From contig NZ_BAABJZ010000107.1 of assembly GCF_039543565.1 (NCBI RefSeq), positions 89,845-153,844 on the forward strand: a stretch of 64,000 nucleotides of DNA, given 5' to 3'. This stretch comes from Ferrimonas pelagia. GTDB lineage: Bacteria; Pseudomonadota; Gammaproteobacteria; Enterobacterales; Shewanellaceae. Below, one piece after another: positions 49,917 to 58,954 of this stretch (the first letter of the stretch is position 1; each line of letters starts with the position of its first letter). The translations under genes were made by a program, and so were the position numbers. The notes under the pieces are model-generated. The model did not search any database and was not told the origin of the DNA. It saw nothing but the letters and a program-made list of their open reading frames with translations.

Positions 49917-50354
49917 CTATTTTACGTGTTTGATCATCCGGAAATGGTTTTTACCGTTATCCTGAAAATAGACGATCTCATCCATAACTTGGTTTATTAT
50001 TCCAAATCCTCGGCCGCTTGTGTTCCAGGTGTCAGGATCATCGGGATCCATCTCAGGGATCTCTACGCTATCGAGGCCAGCGACGAGGTGGTCAGGGATC
50101 CGGCTGCCGTTATCGGAGACAGTGATCGACACACTGGATTTTGAATATTTAAACGATGCCCATATGGTTTTGTTTTGCTCGCCTTGGTAAGCATGTTCTA
50201 CCGTATTATTGCCTATCTCAACAACAGCAAGTTCAACCATATCAAGGTCGACAGCCGGTAAGACCGTTAAGTGATACATGCCCGAGATGGCCTTCCCGAT
50301 AAGCGCTACCGTTTCATATGTCGCTTGACCCTCGAGTTTTAATTCCCTGTCCAT
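49917..50354 (-). CDS. Anti-sigma-factor-type serine kinase (RsbW/SpoIIAB-like HATPase)
   Basis: 145 residues forming one GHKL ATPase domain. N box ELAVVEIGNNTVEHAY (E46, N50), G1 box VSDNGSRIP (D81, G83) and G2 box SGRGFGIINQVMD. These are the parts of a partner-switching kinase that phosphorylates a STAS antagonist. No sigma-factor gene is in the window, so its output may be another protein. It is linked to the nucleotidyltransferase by a TAATG junction and sits 20 bases before the synthase gene. Confidence 0.9.
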   Translation of the reverse strand: MDRELKLEGQATYETVALIGKAISGMYHLTVLPAVDLDMVELAVVEIGNNTVEHAYQGEQNKTIWASFKYSKSSVSITVSDNGSRIPDHLVAGLDSVEIPEMDPDDPDTWNTSGRGFGIINQVMDEIVYFQDNGKNHFRMIKHVK

Positions 50355-51541
50355 TAGGAACTCCTTTTCTCTCTGGTATCCCCAAAGGGGACAGCGCCCG
50401 ATAGGTCCATCAATTGCGCGCTGATGTCGCTCGGTACTTGAGCTTCTCTGACATCTTGAAGGATCCAGCGAGCGCCGATCTCCTCAAGGGTGATATGGTT
50501 GCCTTGGTGGTCAATGCAATAGCCGTTATACAACATCCTATCTTCGACGCTGGCGGCGCCGGAAAGAAAGGTATAGTCATCAATAATGCTGTGCTTGACT
50601 GTGGCACCCGCTTCGATAAAACAATTCTGACCAATGACTAAGGGGCCAATGAGATTGGCACCTTTTTCTATTCGTGTACCACTGCCGATAACGACTGGAC
50701 CAGAAATATGGATGTTATCCAAGTCGACGACACAGTTTATTCCAATGTGGATGCCGGGGCGCTCTTCGTGTCCTGGTATTGGGTAGCCTGTGATCTTTCC
50801 GCTGAGTACGTCGCTGGTGACCTGCCAAATGTCGGTTATATTGCCGACATCAAGCCATTGGAAATCAAAGTTTTTGGCATAGAATGGCAACCGCTGTCTT
50901 GCTAACTCAGGGAAGAGATCGCCACCAATATCCGACACTTTGTCAGCAGGGATGTAGTTAAAGATCTCCGGCTCAAAGATGTAGATCCCGGTATTGACTT
51001 GATTGGAGATAGCGGTGCCGACAGGCGGCTTTTCCTGAAACGCTAATACCCTGCCATTGTCATCAGTCTTGACGACACCGTAACGAACGAGCAGGTCATC
51101 GGGCAGTGTCTTGGTGATGATGGTCGCTAACCCCCCGGAGCGACGGTGGAAGTCGATGGCCTCCTTGAAGTCCAAGTCAAACCATGCATCGCCACAGACG
51201 ACAACAAAGGTATCATCGAAAAAGTGAGACTGATCCTGGACCTTTTTTAGGCCACCGCCACTGCCAAGTGCTTTCCCGACCAGTTCGCCGTTTTGCAGTT
51301 CACCTTCGTAGGAATAGCAAAGTTCAACGCCGTACTGGAAACCGTCCCGAAAATAGCTCTCCAATACCGGCGCAAGGTAACTGGTGTTAACTATCAATTC
51401 ATCAACCCCAAACTTCTTGAGCTGCAGGATGATTGACTCCATCAGCGGGCGACGAAGTATTGGGATCATGGGTTTGGGAATGCTGGCGGTGATAGGGCGT
51501 ACCCTGGTGCCTTTACCTGCGCCTAAGATCATGCCTCTCAT
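50354..51541 (-). CDS. Sugar-1-phosphate nucleotidyltransferase with left-handed beta-helix
   Basis: 395 residues. Residues 1-235 are the nucleotidyltransferase fold with the pyrophosphorylase signature GMILGAGKGTRVRPIT and KPMIPILRRPL, and VVCGDAWFDLDF at the metal site. Residues ~255-345 contain hexapeptide repeats (VVIGSGTRIEKGANLIGPLVIGQN). The pattern is that of GDP-mannose or glucose-1-phosphate nucleotidyltransferases, so it probably makes the sugar donor for the synthase; the sugar cannot be decided. Its place between the STAS and kinase genes is unusual and ties precursor supply to the switch. Confidence 0.88.
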   Translation of the reverse strand: MRGMILGAGKGTRVRPITASIPKPMIPILRRPLMESIILQLKKFGVDELIVNTSYLAPVLESYFRDGFQYGVELCYSYEGELQNGELVGKALGSGGGLKKVQDQSHFFDDTFVVVCGDAWFDLDFKEAIDFHRRSGGLATIITKTLPDDLLVRYGVVKTDDNGRVLAFQEKPPVGTAISNQVNTGIYIFEPEIFNYIPADKVSDIGGDLFPELARQRLPFYAKNFDFQWLDVGNITDIWQVTSDVLSGKITGYPIPGHEERPGIHIGINCVVDLDNIHISGPVVIGSGTRIEKGANLIGPLVIGQNCFIEAGATVKHSIIDDYTFLSGAASVEDRMLYNGYCIDHQGNHITLEEIGARWILQDVREAQVPSDISAQLMDLSGAVPFGDTREKRSS

Positions 51542-51548
51542 GTCTACC

Positions 51549-51875
51549 TCACGCTTTTATTGCTTCATTGACAGAGCCGTGGCACTGAAATATGCGATCC
51601 ATACGCGTCAGACGAAACAGCTCTTGAACCGCTTGCTGGAGTCCAACCACCTTGATCTGTCCGCCGTGTAGCCCTTTGTGGACGGCGACAACCGCTCCCA
51701 ATCCACTGGAATCCATAAAGCTTACTTCGGCTAAGTCCAGAATGATCCCGGCGCCTTTATCTGGCAACGCGGCCTCCACGGCCTGCTTAAATGTCATCGC
51801 CGAAGCCGCATCCAGTCGATTAGCGTGGATATGGATCACTAAGTTTCCTGCGTGTTGAGAGGTGGATATTTCCAT
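51549..51875 (-). CDS. STAS-domain anti-sigma-factor antagonist (SpoIIAA/RsbV-like)
   Basis: 108 residues, a single STAS domain. The phosphorylation loop reads EVSFMDSSGLGAVVAVHKG, with the serines at ~56-57 available to the kinase. The ATG at 51875 has AAGGAG at 8-base spacing; nine upstream codons in frame are not used. With the PP2C protein 11 bases upstream and the kinase two genes downstream, it completes a partner switch. Confidence 0.92.
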   Translation of the reverse strand: MEISTSQHAGNLVIHIHANRLDAASAMTFKQAVEAALPDKGAGIILDLAEVSFMDSSGLGAVVAVHKGLHGGQIKVVGLQQAVQELFRLTRMDRIFQCHGSVNEAIKA

Positions 51876-51886
51876 AAATTTGCTCC

Positions 51887-53077
51887 TTAAAGTCCCTGCC
51901 ATTCCAAAGCGAGAAATGACACATCGTCGTCAAATTGATCACCACGGTTCCAGCTGATCAATGTCTGCTCGACCAGTTTGGCTTGGTCATCGATACCAAG
52001 GTGGTGGTTGTCATTAATTGTGCGGATCAGGCGTTCGGTACCAAACTCCTCTTTCGAGGGGCTAAAGCACTCGGTAACACCATCGGAGAAGATAAAGAGT
52101 CGATCGCCAGGGGAGAGATCGAACTCAAATTGTTCATATTCCACGTCCGGCAACATACCAACCGGAAAGCCATTCATACTCCGTTCAGTGGTGGATGTTT
52201 TGGTTTGATGCAGCAGTCCTGGATGGCCAGCTTGGCAGACAGTCACTCGCCCAGTTTTCACATTCAGAAGGGCATAGATCATGGTGAAATACTGAGTGCT
52301 GTTGCCTTGAGACATGTAGCGCTCGTTGAGCTTACTGACCACTTCAACCGGCTGCAGGATCTCGTAATGTGGCGGCCTGGAGATGAAGCGCTTGAGTAAT
52401 GTGGCGCCTTTTTGGCTGGGCGACATTGCGTATTTTAGCGTAAAGGAGAGCAGGGCAGAGGGGATCCCATGGCCAGATACGTCGAGCAAATAAAAGGCAA
52501 TGGTGTTTTCATCCAGCCGCTGGTAGTCGAACATATCGCCGCCGAGGTACGCCGAACAATTACAGATCCAAGCGAATTCGGTACCAGGTAGCTCACTATG
52601 GGTAGGCAACAAGCTGCTGTGCATTTCGGCGGCCATAAGCAGATCTTTTTTGATCTGCGCATAGGCTTTGGTTAACCGCTCGTTTTGTTGATTGAGCTCA
52701 TTATTGAGTTCAATGATGCGTTGGCCGACCCCGATCCTGGCGTTCAGCTCTGCTAAGGGAGATTGTTTGGTGATGAAGTCATCCGCGCCGATCTTCAGGC
52801 CTTCGATGATCTCCTGTTCCTGATCTTTTGATGAGAGCAAGATGAAATAGACGAATCGGCCAAAATCCTGTTGCTTAATGGTTCGACATAGCGCGTGACC
52901 ATCCATAACGGGCATGGAAACGTCTGAAACCACCATCTGGATCTCGGGCTGATTGTTGAGCATCTCTAATGCTTCGGCACCGTGTTCAGCAGTTGCAACG
53001 TCGTGTCCAAATTTATTGAGGGACAACGACAGCACCTTTCTGACGTCACGAGCGTCTTCGACCAGCAACACTTTCAT
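51887..53077 (-). CDS. Response regulator with SpoIIE/PP2C-type phosphatase
   Basis: 396 residues. Residues 1-120 form a receiver domain with phospho-acceptor D52 in VVSDVSMPVMDG and the conserved lysine in LLSSKDQE. A coiled-coil linker (~130-165) leads to a SpoIIE-type PP2C domain with YLGGDMFDY, LLDVSGHGIPSALLSF, FIFSDGVTE and DDDVSFLALEW, which together hold the metal-binding aspartates. It should dephosphorylate the STAS protein when its receiver is phosphorylated. It has no DNA-binding domain. First gene of the leftward operon. The cognate histidine kinase is not in the window. Confidence 0.93.
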   Translation of the reverse strand: MKVLLVEDARDVRKVLSLSLNKFGHDVATAEHGAEALEMLNNQPEIQMVVSDVSMPVMDGHALCRTIKQQDFGRFVYFILLSSKDQEQEIIEGLKIGADDFITKQSPLAELNARIGVGQRIIELNNELNQQNERLTKAYAQIKKDLLMAAEMHSSLLPTHSELPGTEFAWICNCSAYLGGDMFDYQRLDENTIAFYLLDVSGHGIPSALLSFTLKYAMSPSQKGATLLKRFISRPPHYEILQPVEVVSKLNERYMSQGNSTQYFTMIYALLNVKTGRVTVCQAGHPGLLHQTKTSTTERSMNGFPVGMLPDVEYEQFEFDLSPGDRLFIFSDGVTECFSPSKEEFGTERLIRTINDNHHLGIDDQAKLVEQTLISWNRGDQFDDDVSFLALEWQGL

Positions 53078-53195
53078 AGGGAAATCCGTTTCCTGCGGCA
53101 AAATTGCCTATGCTTAATCTAACGCTAGTAGAGGTTTAATTATCAGGCAAATTCTTTGATCTACACTTCGGTGAGTGACGACAGGGAAGAGTTGG

Positions 53196-54044
53196 ATGAA
53201 GATCGGAATCAATGTGCCTCGAAACATACGCTACGTCGTTTGGCCGGTGGTGCTGTTTGGAGTGCTAAGTGTTCATGGTTGTGACAGCCATTTACGGGCA
53301 AAGCTACGGTCGACGGCCCTGCATCTCGAGGCGGCAACGCAAGCGATGGCGCAGATCCAAGATTGGCTTGAGTATACAAATGATGCGCCTTCACGCACAA
53401 AGTTAGAGGCGTTGTCGACGATGGCAGAGACGTGGCAATACCTAAACAATCGGCCACCATTTGATGATACGGCTTTTGCTCGGACTTTTAGTTATTCGAC
53501 GTTGAGGGCAATGGCCCACGAATTGTCGTTGCAGGAACGAGAGACACCTCAGGTTATGGATCATCAACATGATGTGCTTGAACAGCGGACTGCTGTGCTA
53601 GAGCGAAGCCTGTCTCGCGCTTCTAGTCAATGGTTAACCCTGCAGCAGCAAGTGGCCGACTCAGGCGAGCAGATCGCGCAGCAAAATACCGTCATCGAGC
53701 AATTACGCGGTCAACTTGCAGCTCTTGAGCAACAGACGTTATTACAGCGTGCTGAAGTGGAAAGCGTAGAGTTGGTTGATCTCTTTGTGGAAACCCAGCC
53801 AGCTAACGCAAAGGTTGAGGTACTGAATATCAAGCCACGTTACACGCAAGGGTTGAGTTTGCCCGAAGGTCAGTATCTATTACGGATCTCAGCCCCAGGC
53901 TATATGACGCTGAATCGTTGGGTGAAGCTCCAGCATTTGAATAACAGATATTGTGTCAACTTGTTGGGTGACGCATCTCCCTTAGAAAGCCCAACTCCAG
54001 GCGAGCATCAAAGCGCCATCTTTGAAGCGCCCTGTATCTGGTGA
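53196..54044 (+). CDS. Probable lipoprotein with coiled coil and PEGA domain
   Basis: 282 residues, divergent from the operon. A hydrophobic N-terminus (VVWPVVLFGVLSVHGC) suggests a lipoprotein or anchor. The middle is helical, with a strong coiled coil at ~120-195 (QQVADSGEQIAQQNTVIEQL). Residues ~200-255 are a PEGA domain (VDLFVETQPANAKVEVLNI, LPEGQYLLRISAPGY), a small beta fold associated with the cell envelope. The ATG at 53196 follows GGAAGAG. Its last 63 bases overlap the barrel gene on the other strand. It is possibly an envelope anchor for the secretion machinery. Confidence 0.75.
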   Translation: MKIGINVPRNIRYVVWPVVLFGVLSVHGCDSHLRAKLRSTALHLEAATQAMAQIQDWLEYTNDAPSRTKLEALSTMAETWQYLNNRPPFDDTAFARTFSYSTLRAMAHELSLQERETPQVMDHQHDVLEQRTAVLERSLSRASSQWLTLQQQVADSGEQIAQQNTVIEQLRGQLAALEQQTLLQRAEVESVELVDLFVETQPANAKVEVLNIKPRYTQGLSLPEGQYLLRISAPGYMTLNRWVKLQHLNNRYCVNLLGDASPLESPTPGEHQSAIFEAPCIW

Positions 54045-55001
54045 GTCTGGATTCCATGGGAAACGATTGCCAGAGTAGTTATTGTATTGCAGGGTCCAGG
54101 TAAACGGGCGCCAATCGAAGTAGCCAAACCCGTAGGTAAAATCTGGGTTCCATGGCTGTTTTTGGCCACTGGTTGGATAATAAAAGAATGATGCATTGAC
54201 ATACCAGTTGCCGGTTATCGTGTATTTACAGCCCAATTGAAAAGTGCGATGTGATGACTTATAGCTTGTTGTTGCTAAGTCAAAATACTCAGGTGTGTAG
54301 TTAAATCCGAGCTCACATCCCATACTGGCATCATCAAACCCGGACGCCCATCTGATCCAAGAGAACGGGACCGGGAACTTCCAGCCCAGGCTCCAAGTGC
54401 CGCGATTGAAGTGAGTGCTCTTTTCTCCCTTTTCCGGACTAAAACGGTTTCCGCCGTAATTGGAATAGATCAATGAAAGCGTGTAAGGTCGCCAGTCGCT
54501 GTAGCCGAAGACGTATGTGTAATCAGGCTCCCAAGGTTGCTGCAATTTGCCGTCGAGATAATGTGCGAAGGTGATCGTAGCAAACCAATTACCGATGGGG
54601 TTGTACTTGAGTGTCGCTGAAATATTTTGGTTGATCCCCTCCGTACCTCCGACATTGTTGCTTGGATTTGCGGCGATCACGCTCTCGCGCAATGGGTAGT
54701 TCAGTGCGATGTTTCCGGAGAAGCCTTGATACCAGGGGCCATCTTGGTCAGTAACTTCAGCCAAAGGAAGGTCGAAAGAACTGTTAACGCCTCGCCAGAT
54801 CTCATCCCATGTCGAAGTAGGCAGTGCCTTGCTGTGTTGCGTTTGTCGGCTAAGTACCGAACTTTGATTTTTGGGCGCACGTTGCGCGCTATTTCGATAG
54901 TGGCGACCATCTGTTGCATAGCTTAGCGTTGAGTTGAGAGATATAAAGATACATATCAATAGCTTGAACTTGCCATTATACCAAAACTGTATAGCATTCA
55001 T
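53982..55001 (-). CDS. Probable outer-membrane beta-barrel with an internal duplication
   Basis: 339 residues. A signal peptide (LICIFISLNSTLSYA) precedes a Gln/Ser-rich stretch (~30-65) and then alternating Gly/aromatic strands typical of outer-membrane barrels, ending in an aromatic residue (AWSWAF). Residues 131-189 and 258-316 are copies of each other, each with QPW-PD-TY-FGY-DWRP and Y-NY-GNRF. A barrel beside a synthase could be the export pore, as AlgE, PgaA or BcsC are, but it lacks a TPR scaffold and no family was recognised. It overlaps the PEGA gene tail-to-tail by 63 bases. Confidence 0.75.
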   Translation of the reverse strand: MNAIQFWYNGKFKLLICIFISLNSTLSYATDGRHYRNSAQRAPKNQSSVLSRQTQHSKALPTSTWDEIWRGVNSSFDLPLAEVTDQDGPWYQGFSGNIALNYPLRESVIAANPSNNVGGTEGINQNISATLKYNPIGNWFATITFAHYLDGKLQQPWEPDYTYVFGYSDWRPYTLSLIYSNYGGNRFSPEKGEKSTHFNRGTWSLGWKFPVPFSWIRWASGFDDASMGCELGFNYTPEYFDLATTSYKSSHRTFQLGCKYTITGNWYVNASFFYYPTSGQKQPWNPDFTYGFGYFDWRPFTWTLQYNNYSGNRFPWNPDSPDTGRFKDGALMLAWSWAF

Positions 55002-55074
55002 AAAAAGTTCGCCTCGATCCTTGGCAAAAATAACGTAACTATTCTAGCGTTGAGAGTAAAGGAATTGTTCTCAT

Positions 55075-56370
55075 ATGACAGCAAGGGTGTTTATGGACGC
55101 GTTAGTGGGTCAGGTTGTTGGAAATATTACTTCGTTAGGTTCTAAACTGGATTTGACATCGAACTCACATCTTAATGCGATTGCTGGCTCAGCCAATCTG
55201 CTCCTGGCTGAGGGGCTGACGCTGTTTCAATTGAGGCAGATTGAAAGTGACGTACGCTGGAAAGATCACCTCGGCTTTCAGTTGGCGTTAAAATTAGCTT
55301 TGTCTCGGCGCTGTTGCGAAGCTATTGCTGTTCCGACCACGCTAACCGTGGTGTTCGCCATGTATAAAGAAACAGAACGCATGATGTCACCAAAGCATCA
55401 TCAATATGGAGAAGACTTCATTCGCCGCAAGGTGGAGCAGCTCGATTGGTTGTGCGCGGATCTGCCGTTGTTGAGTTGGCAAATGGAGATAGTCGACGAC
55501 GGTTGTCCTGACGGTAGTGGGGCGGCGGCAAGTCGTGTCATTGAAAGCTTGAGGCGGCAAGAGCAAGTGCAAGTGCACTATTTACAGGATGCGATTGACC
55601 AACATCATGAGGTGGTTACGGGTCTGAGCGCGGTAGAGCAAAGCCGAAAAGGTGGCTCTGTCTGTTTGGGTTTGGCCAATGCGTATGAACGCGATCCCAG
55701 TGCGACTCATTATGTTTGTTATACGGATGCGGATCTGTCCACCCACCTCGGTCAGTTAGGCTTGTTGGTCCAACCCCTTGTTGATCAAAAAGCCCTAGTT
55801 GTGTGTGGATCGCGTCGAGAGCCGCAATCGGTCGTATTGAAGGAAGGGGTGCGCAATGAGCGCGGTAAGCTGTTTATCTTTCTTTGGAAGAAGCTACTTC
55901 CACAACTGAACTTTCTTGTCGATACCCAGTGCGGCTTCAAGGCATTTCGCGCGGATCTGCTACCTCATGTACTAAAGCAGCGATTGGAAAATCAGTTTGC
56001 GTTCGACATTGAGCTGTTGCTGCGGACGCAACTGCATCAAGCGGATCAGATCAGTAAGGTTGGGATCGGCTGGATCGACAGCGATGCCCTGTCAACCACG
56101 ACGGATCTTGCGCCCTATCTGAGCATGCTCAAGGCGATCGTCGCTATGTACCGTCAGTATGTACCGCAGCGAGCCGACGCGGATGCGTTTGCTGCGCTGA
56201 TCGATGATCTGAACGAGAATGAGTGGGAGGCCTTACTGGTTGAGATGACGCCATTTTTGGCTTCTCATAATCTTACTGAGCTGCTTGCCAGCCGGGAGGT
56301 GACCCCAGAAAGGCTTCGGCAAGCGTCTCTTTCTGAGGTAAATCAGCGTGAGACGCTCAAGGTCGAATAG
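55075..56370 (+). CDS. GT2 glycosyltransferase (DPM1-like) with an N-terminal extension
   Basis: 431 residues with no membrane helix. The GT2 core lies at ~85-330: LTVVFAMYKETERM, IVDDGCPDGSG, YVCYTDADLSTHLGQL (metal-binding DAD), VCGSRREP and LVDTQCGFKAFRADLLPH. This is the pattern of dolichyl-phosphate-mannose-synthase-like enzymes. The first ~80 and last ~90 residues are outside the family core. A soluble transferase here might prime the polymer or act on a lipid or protein acceptor. AAGGA precedes the ATG at 55075; an in-frame ATG at 55093 is possible. Its place in the polysaccharide locus is by adjacency only. Confidence 0.82.
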   Translation: MTARVFMDALVGQVVGNITSLGSKLDLTSNSHLNAIAGSANLLLAEGLTLFQLRQIESDVRWKDHLGFQLALKLALSRRCCEAIAVPTTLTVVFAMYKETERMMSPKHHQYGEDFIRRKVEQLDWLCADLPLLSWQMEIVDDGCPDGSGAAASRVIESLRRQEQVQVHYLQDAIDQHHEVVTGLSAVEQSRKGGSVCLGLANAYERDPSATHYVCYTDADLSTHLGQLGLLVQPLVDQKALVVCGSRREPQSVVLKEGVRNERGKLFIFLWKKLLPQLNFLVDTQCGFKAFRADLLPHVLKQRLENQFAFDIELLLRTQLHQADQISKVGIGWIDSDALSTTTDLAPYLSMLKAIVAMYRQYVPQRADADAFAALIDDLNENEWEALLVEMTPFLASHNLTELLASREVTPERLRQASLSEVNQRETLKVE

Positions 56371-56412
56371 TGTGACAGATAAGCCAGCTTGCGCGGAATT
56401 CTACTTATGATC

Positions 56413-56446
56413 AAAAAAAGCGGCTTAGATCTAAGCCGCTTTCTCT
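56413..56446. terminator. Bidirectional terminator between the GT2 gene and pykA
   Basis: AAAGCGGCTTAG (56417-56428) pairs perfectly with CTAAGCCGCTTT (56431-56442). A run of seven A's on the left gives a strong U tract for the leftward pykA transcript; the rightward side is weaker. Confidence 0.9.
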
Positions 56447-56480
56447 ATCCACGGTTAGCCGATGCACAGTGACAAAGGGC

Positions 56481-57917
56481 TTAGCTAACAGTCACGATCT
56501 TGCAGGTGTTTGTGCCGCCAATGGTTTCCATCATATCACCCTTGGTCATGAGCAGCAGATCGCCACTGCTGATCAGGTTGGCCTGCTTCACGCAGTCCAG
56601 CGCCGCTTTGGCGATGGTATCTTCATTATGAGCACTTGAGTCGAACTCAACGGGAACAACGCCCCGAACCAATGCCAGTCGATTGAGTGTGGTTTGGTGA
56701 CGGGAGAGCGCGATGATCGGCAGGGTGGAGGTGATCCGACTCATCAACTGTGGTGTCGTTCCGGACTCGGTCAGTGCAATGATCGCCTTGACGCCTGCTA
56801 GGTGGTTGGCGGCGTACATGGTTGCCATTGCGACGGTCTCCTCTACCGAGTCGAACTTTTCGCTGAGGCGGTGGCTTGAAACCGATGCACTTGGGTGTTT
56901 CTCTGCGCCCAAGCACACCTTGGACATGGCCAGGACCGTCTCTTCCGGAAAGTCACCGGCGGCTGTTTCGGCGCTTAACATGACGGCGTCGGTGCCATCC
57001 AGCACGGCATTGGCCACGTCCATGACTTCGGCTCGTGTTGGCATCGGGCTGGTGATCATAGACTCCATCATCTGAGTGGCGGTGATCACAACTCGATTCA
57101 GAGTACGGCTACGTTCGATCAGACGTTTTTGTACGCCAACCAGCTCAGGATCACCGATCTCGACGCCAAGATCGCCTCGAGCGACCATCACCACATCCGA
57201 TGCCAAGATCACATCATCCATCGCGGCATCCGTGGCAACGGCTTCGGCGCGCTCGACCTTAGCTACGATGCTCGCATTGAGCCCGGCCTGCTGGGCAAGG
57301 GAGCGGGCGTAATCGAGATCTGCGCCGGTGCGAGGGAAAGAGACAGCGAGATATTCGACCTGGATCTTGGCTGCGGTTAGGATATCGGCTTTGTCTTTTT
57401 CGGTCAGTGCTGCAGCGGATAAGCCGCCTCCGAGTTTGTTGATCCCTTTATTATTGCTGAGGGGGCCAGCCACGGTCACCGTGGTGTGGACTTCACTCCC
57501 TACCACTTTGGTTACCTGAAGTTGAACGCGACCGTCGTCAAGCATCAAAATGTCGCCTGGACTGACGTCATTTGGCAACTCTTTATAGTCTAAGCCCACT
57601 TTCTCTTGGCAACCTTCACCTTTGGCTAGGGCGCTGTCCAAAATAAAGTGATCGCCAAGCGCCAATTGGATCTTGCCATTTTTAAAGGTGGAAACCCGGA
57701 TCTTTGGTCCCTGCAGATCCCCTAAGATCGCCACATGGAGGCCATGCTTCGCCGCGAGTTCGCGCACGTCTTTTGCTCGCTGAATGTGATCCTCAGCGCT
57801 GCCGTGTGAAAAGTTCATGCGAACCACATTGGCACCAGCGAGGATCACTTTTTCGAGATTATTATCTCGATCCGTGGCTGGACCTAGGGTGGTTACGATC
57901 TTGGTTCTTCTGAGCAT
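56481..57917 (-). CDS. pykA: Pyruvate kinase
   Basis: Converts phosphoenolpyruvate and ADP to pyruvate and ATP. The 478-residue protein has the N-terminal RRTKIVTTLGPATD, VRMNFSHGSAEDH, the catalytic IVAKVERAEAV and the active-site block DVVMVARGDLGVEIG, and the C-terminal allosteric domain ending GGTNTCKIVTV. Adjacency to hexR and the PykA-like N-terminus favour PykA (the AMP-activated type) over PykF. In Shewanella pykA sits in the HexR regulon. It is separated from hexR by 182 bases containing a leftward hairpin without a U tract (58065-58091). Confidence 0.95.
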   Translation of the reverse strand: MLRRTKIVTTLGPATDRDNNLEKVILAGANVVRMNFSHGSAEDHIQRAKDVRELAAKHGLHVAILGDLQGPKIRVSTFKNGKIQLALGDHFILDSALAKGEGCQEKVGLDYKELPNDVSPGDILMLDDGRVQLQVTKVVGSEVHTTVTVAGPLSNNKGINKLGGGLSAAALTEKDKADILTAAKIQVEYLAVSFPRTGADLDYARSLAQQAGLNASIVAKVERAEAVATDAAMDDVILASDVVMVARGDLGVEIGDPELVGVQKRLIERSRTLNRVVITATQMMESMITSPMPTRAEVMDVANAVLDGTDAVMLSAETAAGDFPEETVLAMSKVCLGAEKHPSASVSSHRLSEKFDSVEETVAMATMYAANHLAGVKAIIALTESGTTPQLMSRITSTLPIIALSRHQTTLNRLALVRGVVPVEFDSSAHNEDTIAKAALDCVKQANLISSGDLLLMTKGDMMETIGGTNTCKIVTVS

Positions 57918-58099
57918 GATCGGCTCCCTTATTAGCTATCGGTGTCTTATGTTAAAACCCAGCAACAACAGTGAAAGAAAACAACACCGGGCGCTAGTGA
58001 TATTTTGATGCTGAAAACGTATTCAGTAAGAGGGTGGTTACATTTTAGACTGTACGGGGGGGTTAGGTGAGCGCAGCGTTGTGCTCACCCTAAAATCTG

Positions 58100-58954
58100 T
58101 TACTGCATATGGGGTTTTTCGAAGCGAGATTCTTTTAGTGCCTCTTTTACGCGCTTTAGATTCTCACGGAAGCGAGGGCCCCGTCGCAGGGTAAAACCGG
58201 TCGCCAGGACATCGACCGCGACCATTTGGGCCAGGCGTGACGCCATCGGCATGTAGAGATCGGTATCCTCAGGGACGTCCATGGTCAGGGCCAAAGAGCA
58301 CTCTTTGGCGAGCGGGCTGTCTTTGGCGGTGAGGCCAATAACGTGCGCGTGGTTTTCCCGCGCCAAACGTGCGATCTCCACCAAGGCTTTGGTCCGGCCG
58401 GTGTGGGAGAACAGCACTATGGTGCTGCCTTCGCGCGCGTTGATGCAGCTCATGCGCATCATTAGCACATCATCGAAGCAGGAGACTGGGATGTTGAAGC
58501 GGAAGAATTTATTTTGAGCGTCGTGGGCGACTGCCGCCGAGGCGCCTAGGCCGAAAAAGGAGATCTGATCGGCTTGGGTTAGCATGTCAACGGCGCGATT
58601 GACCAATTGTGGGTCAATGGTTTGCTTCGCTGAATCGAGCGCAGCCATCGATGACTCAAAGATCTTATTGGTATAGGCCTCAGCACTGTCACTGGCTTCG
58701 ACGTGGCGTGATACATAAGGTGTACCGTTAGCCAAGCTCTGGGCAAGATGGAGCTTAAAGTCTGGAAAACCTTTGGTATCCAAACGGCGGCAGAAGCGAT
58801 TAACGGTAGGCTCGCTGACGTCTGCCATCTTGGCCAGAGTTGCGATGCTGCATTGGATCGCTTGCTGGGGATCGGCCAAGATGACTTCCGCCACCTTGCG
58901 TTCCGACTTGCTAAAATTGGCCAGACTTTTCTGGATCTTATCGATCGTATTCAT
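58100..58954 (-). CDS. hexR: Transcriptional regulator HexR (RpiR family)
   Basis: 284 residues. An N-terminal RpiR helix-turn-helix (IATLAKMADVSEPTVNRFCRRL) is followed by a SIS domain (ISFFGLGASAAVAHDAQNKF) that senses 2-keto-3-deoxy-6-phosphogluconate. HexR controls glucose and gluconeogenic genes in Shewanella, Pseudomonas and relatives. It is divergent from zwf; the 252-base gap contains a HexR-type operator near the zwf start, consistent with direct control. No strong Shine-Dalgarno is seen before the ATG. Confidence 0.95.
   Translation of the reverse strand: MNTIDKIQKSLANFSKSERKVAEVILADPQQAIQCSIATLAKMADVSEPTVNRFCRRLDTKGFPDFKLHLAQSLANGTPYVSRHVEASDSAEAYTNKIFESSMAALDSAKQTIDPQLVNRAVDMLTQADQISFFGLGASAAVAHDAQNKFFRFNIPVSCFDDVLMMRMSCINAREGSTIVLFSHTGRTKALVEIARLARENHAHVIGLTAKDSPLAKECSLALTMDVPEDTDLYMPMASRLAQMVAVDVLATGFTLRRGPRFRENLKRVKEALKESRFEKPHMQ

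Noticed and set aside
58060..58095. Rho-independent terminator of hexR
   Set aside because: A good stem (GGTGAGC/GCTCACC) lies just after the stop, but there is no T run on the leftward strand, so I left it as a note in the pykA entry.
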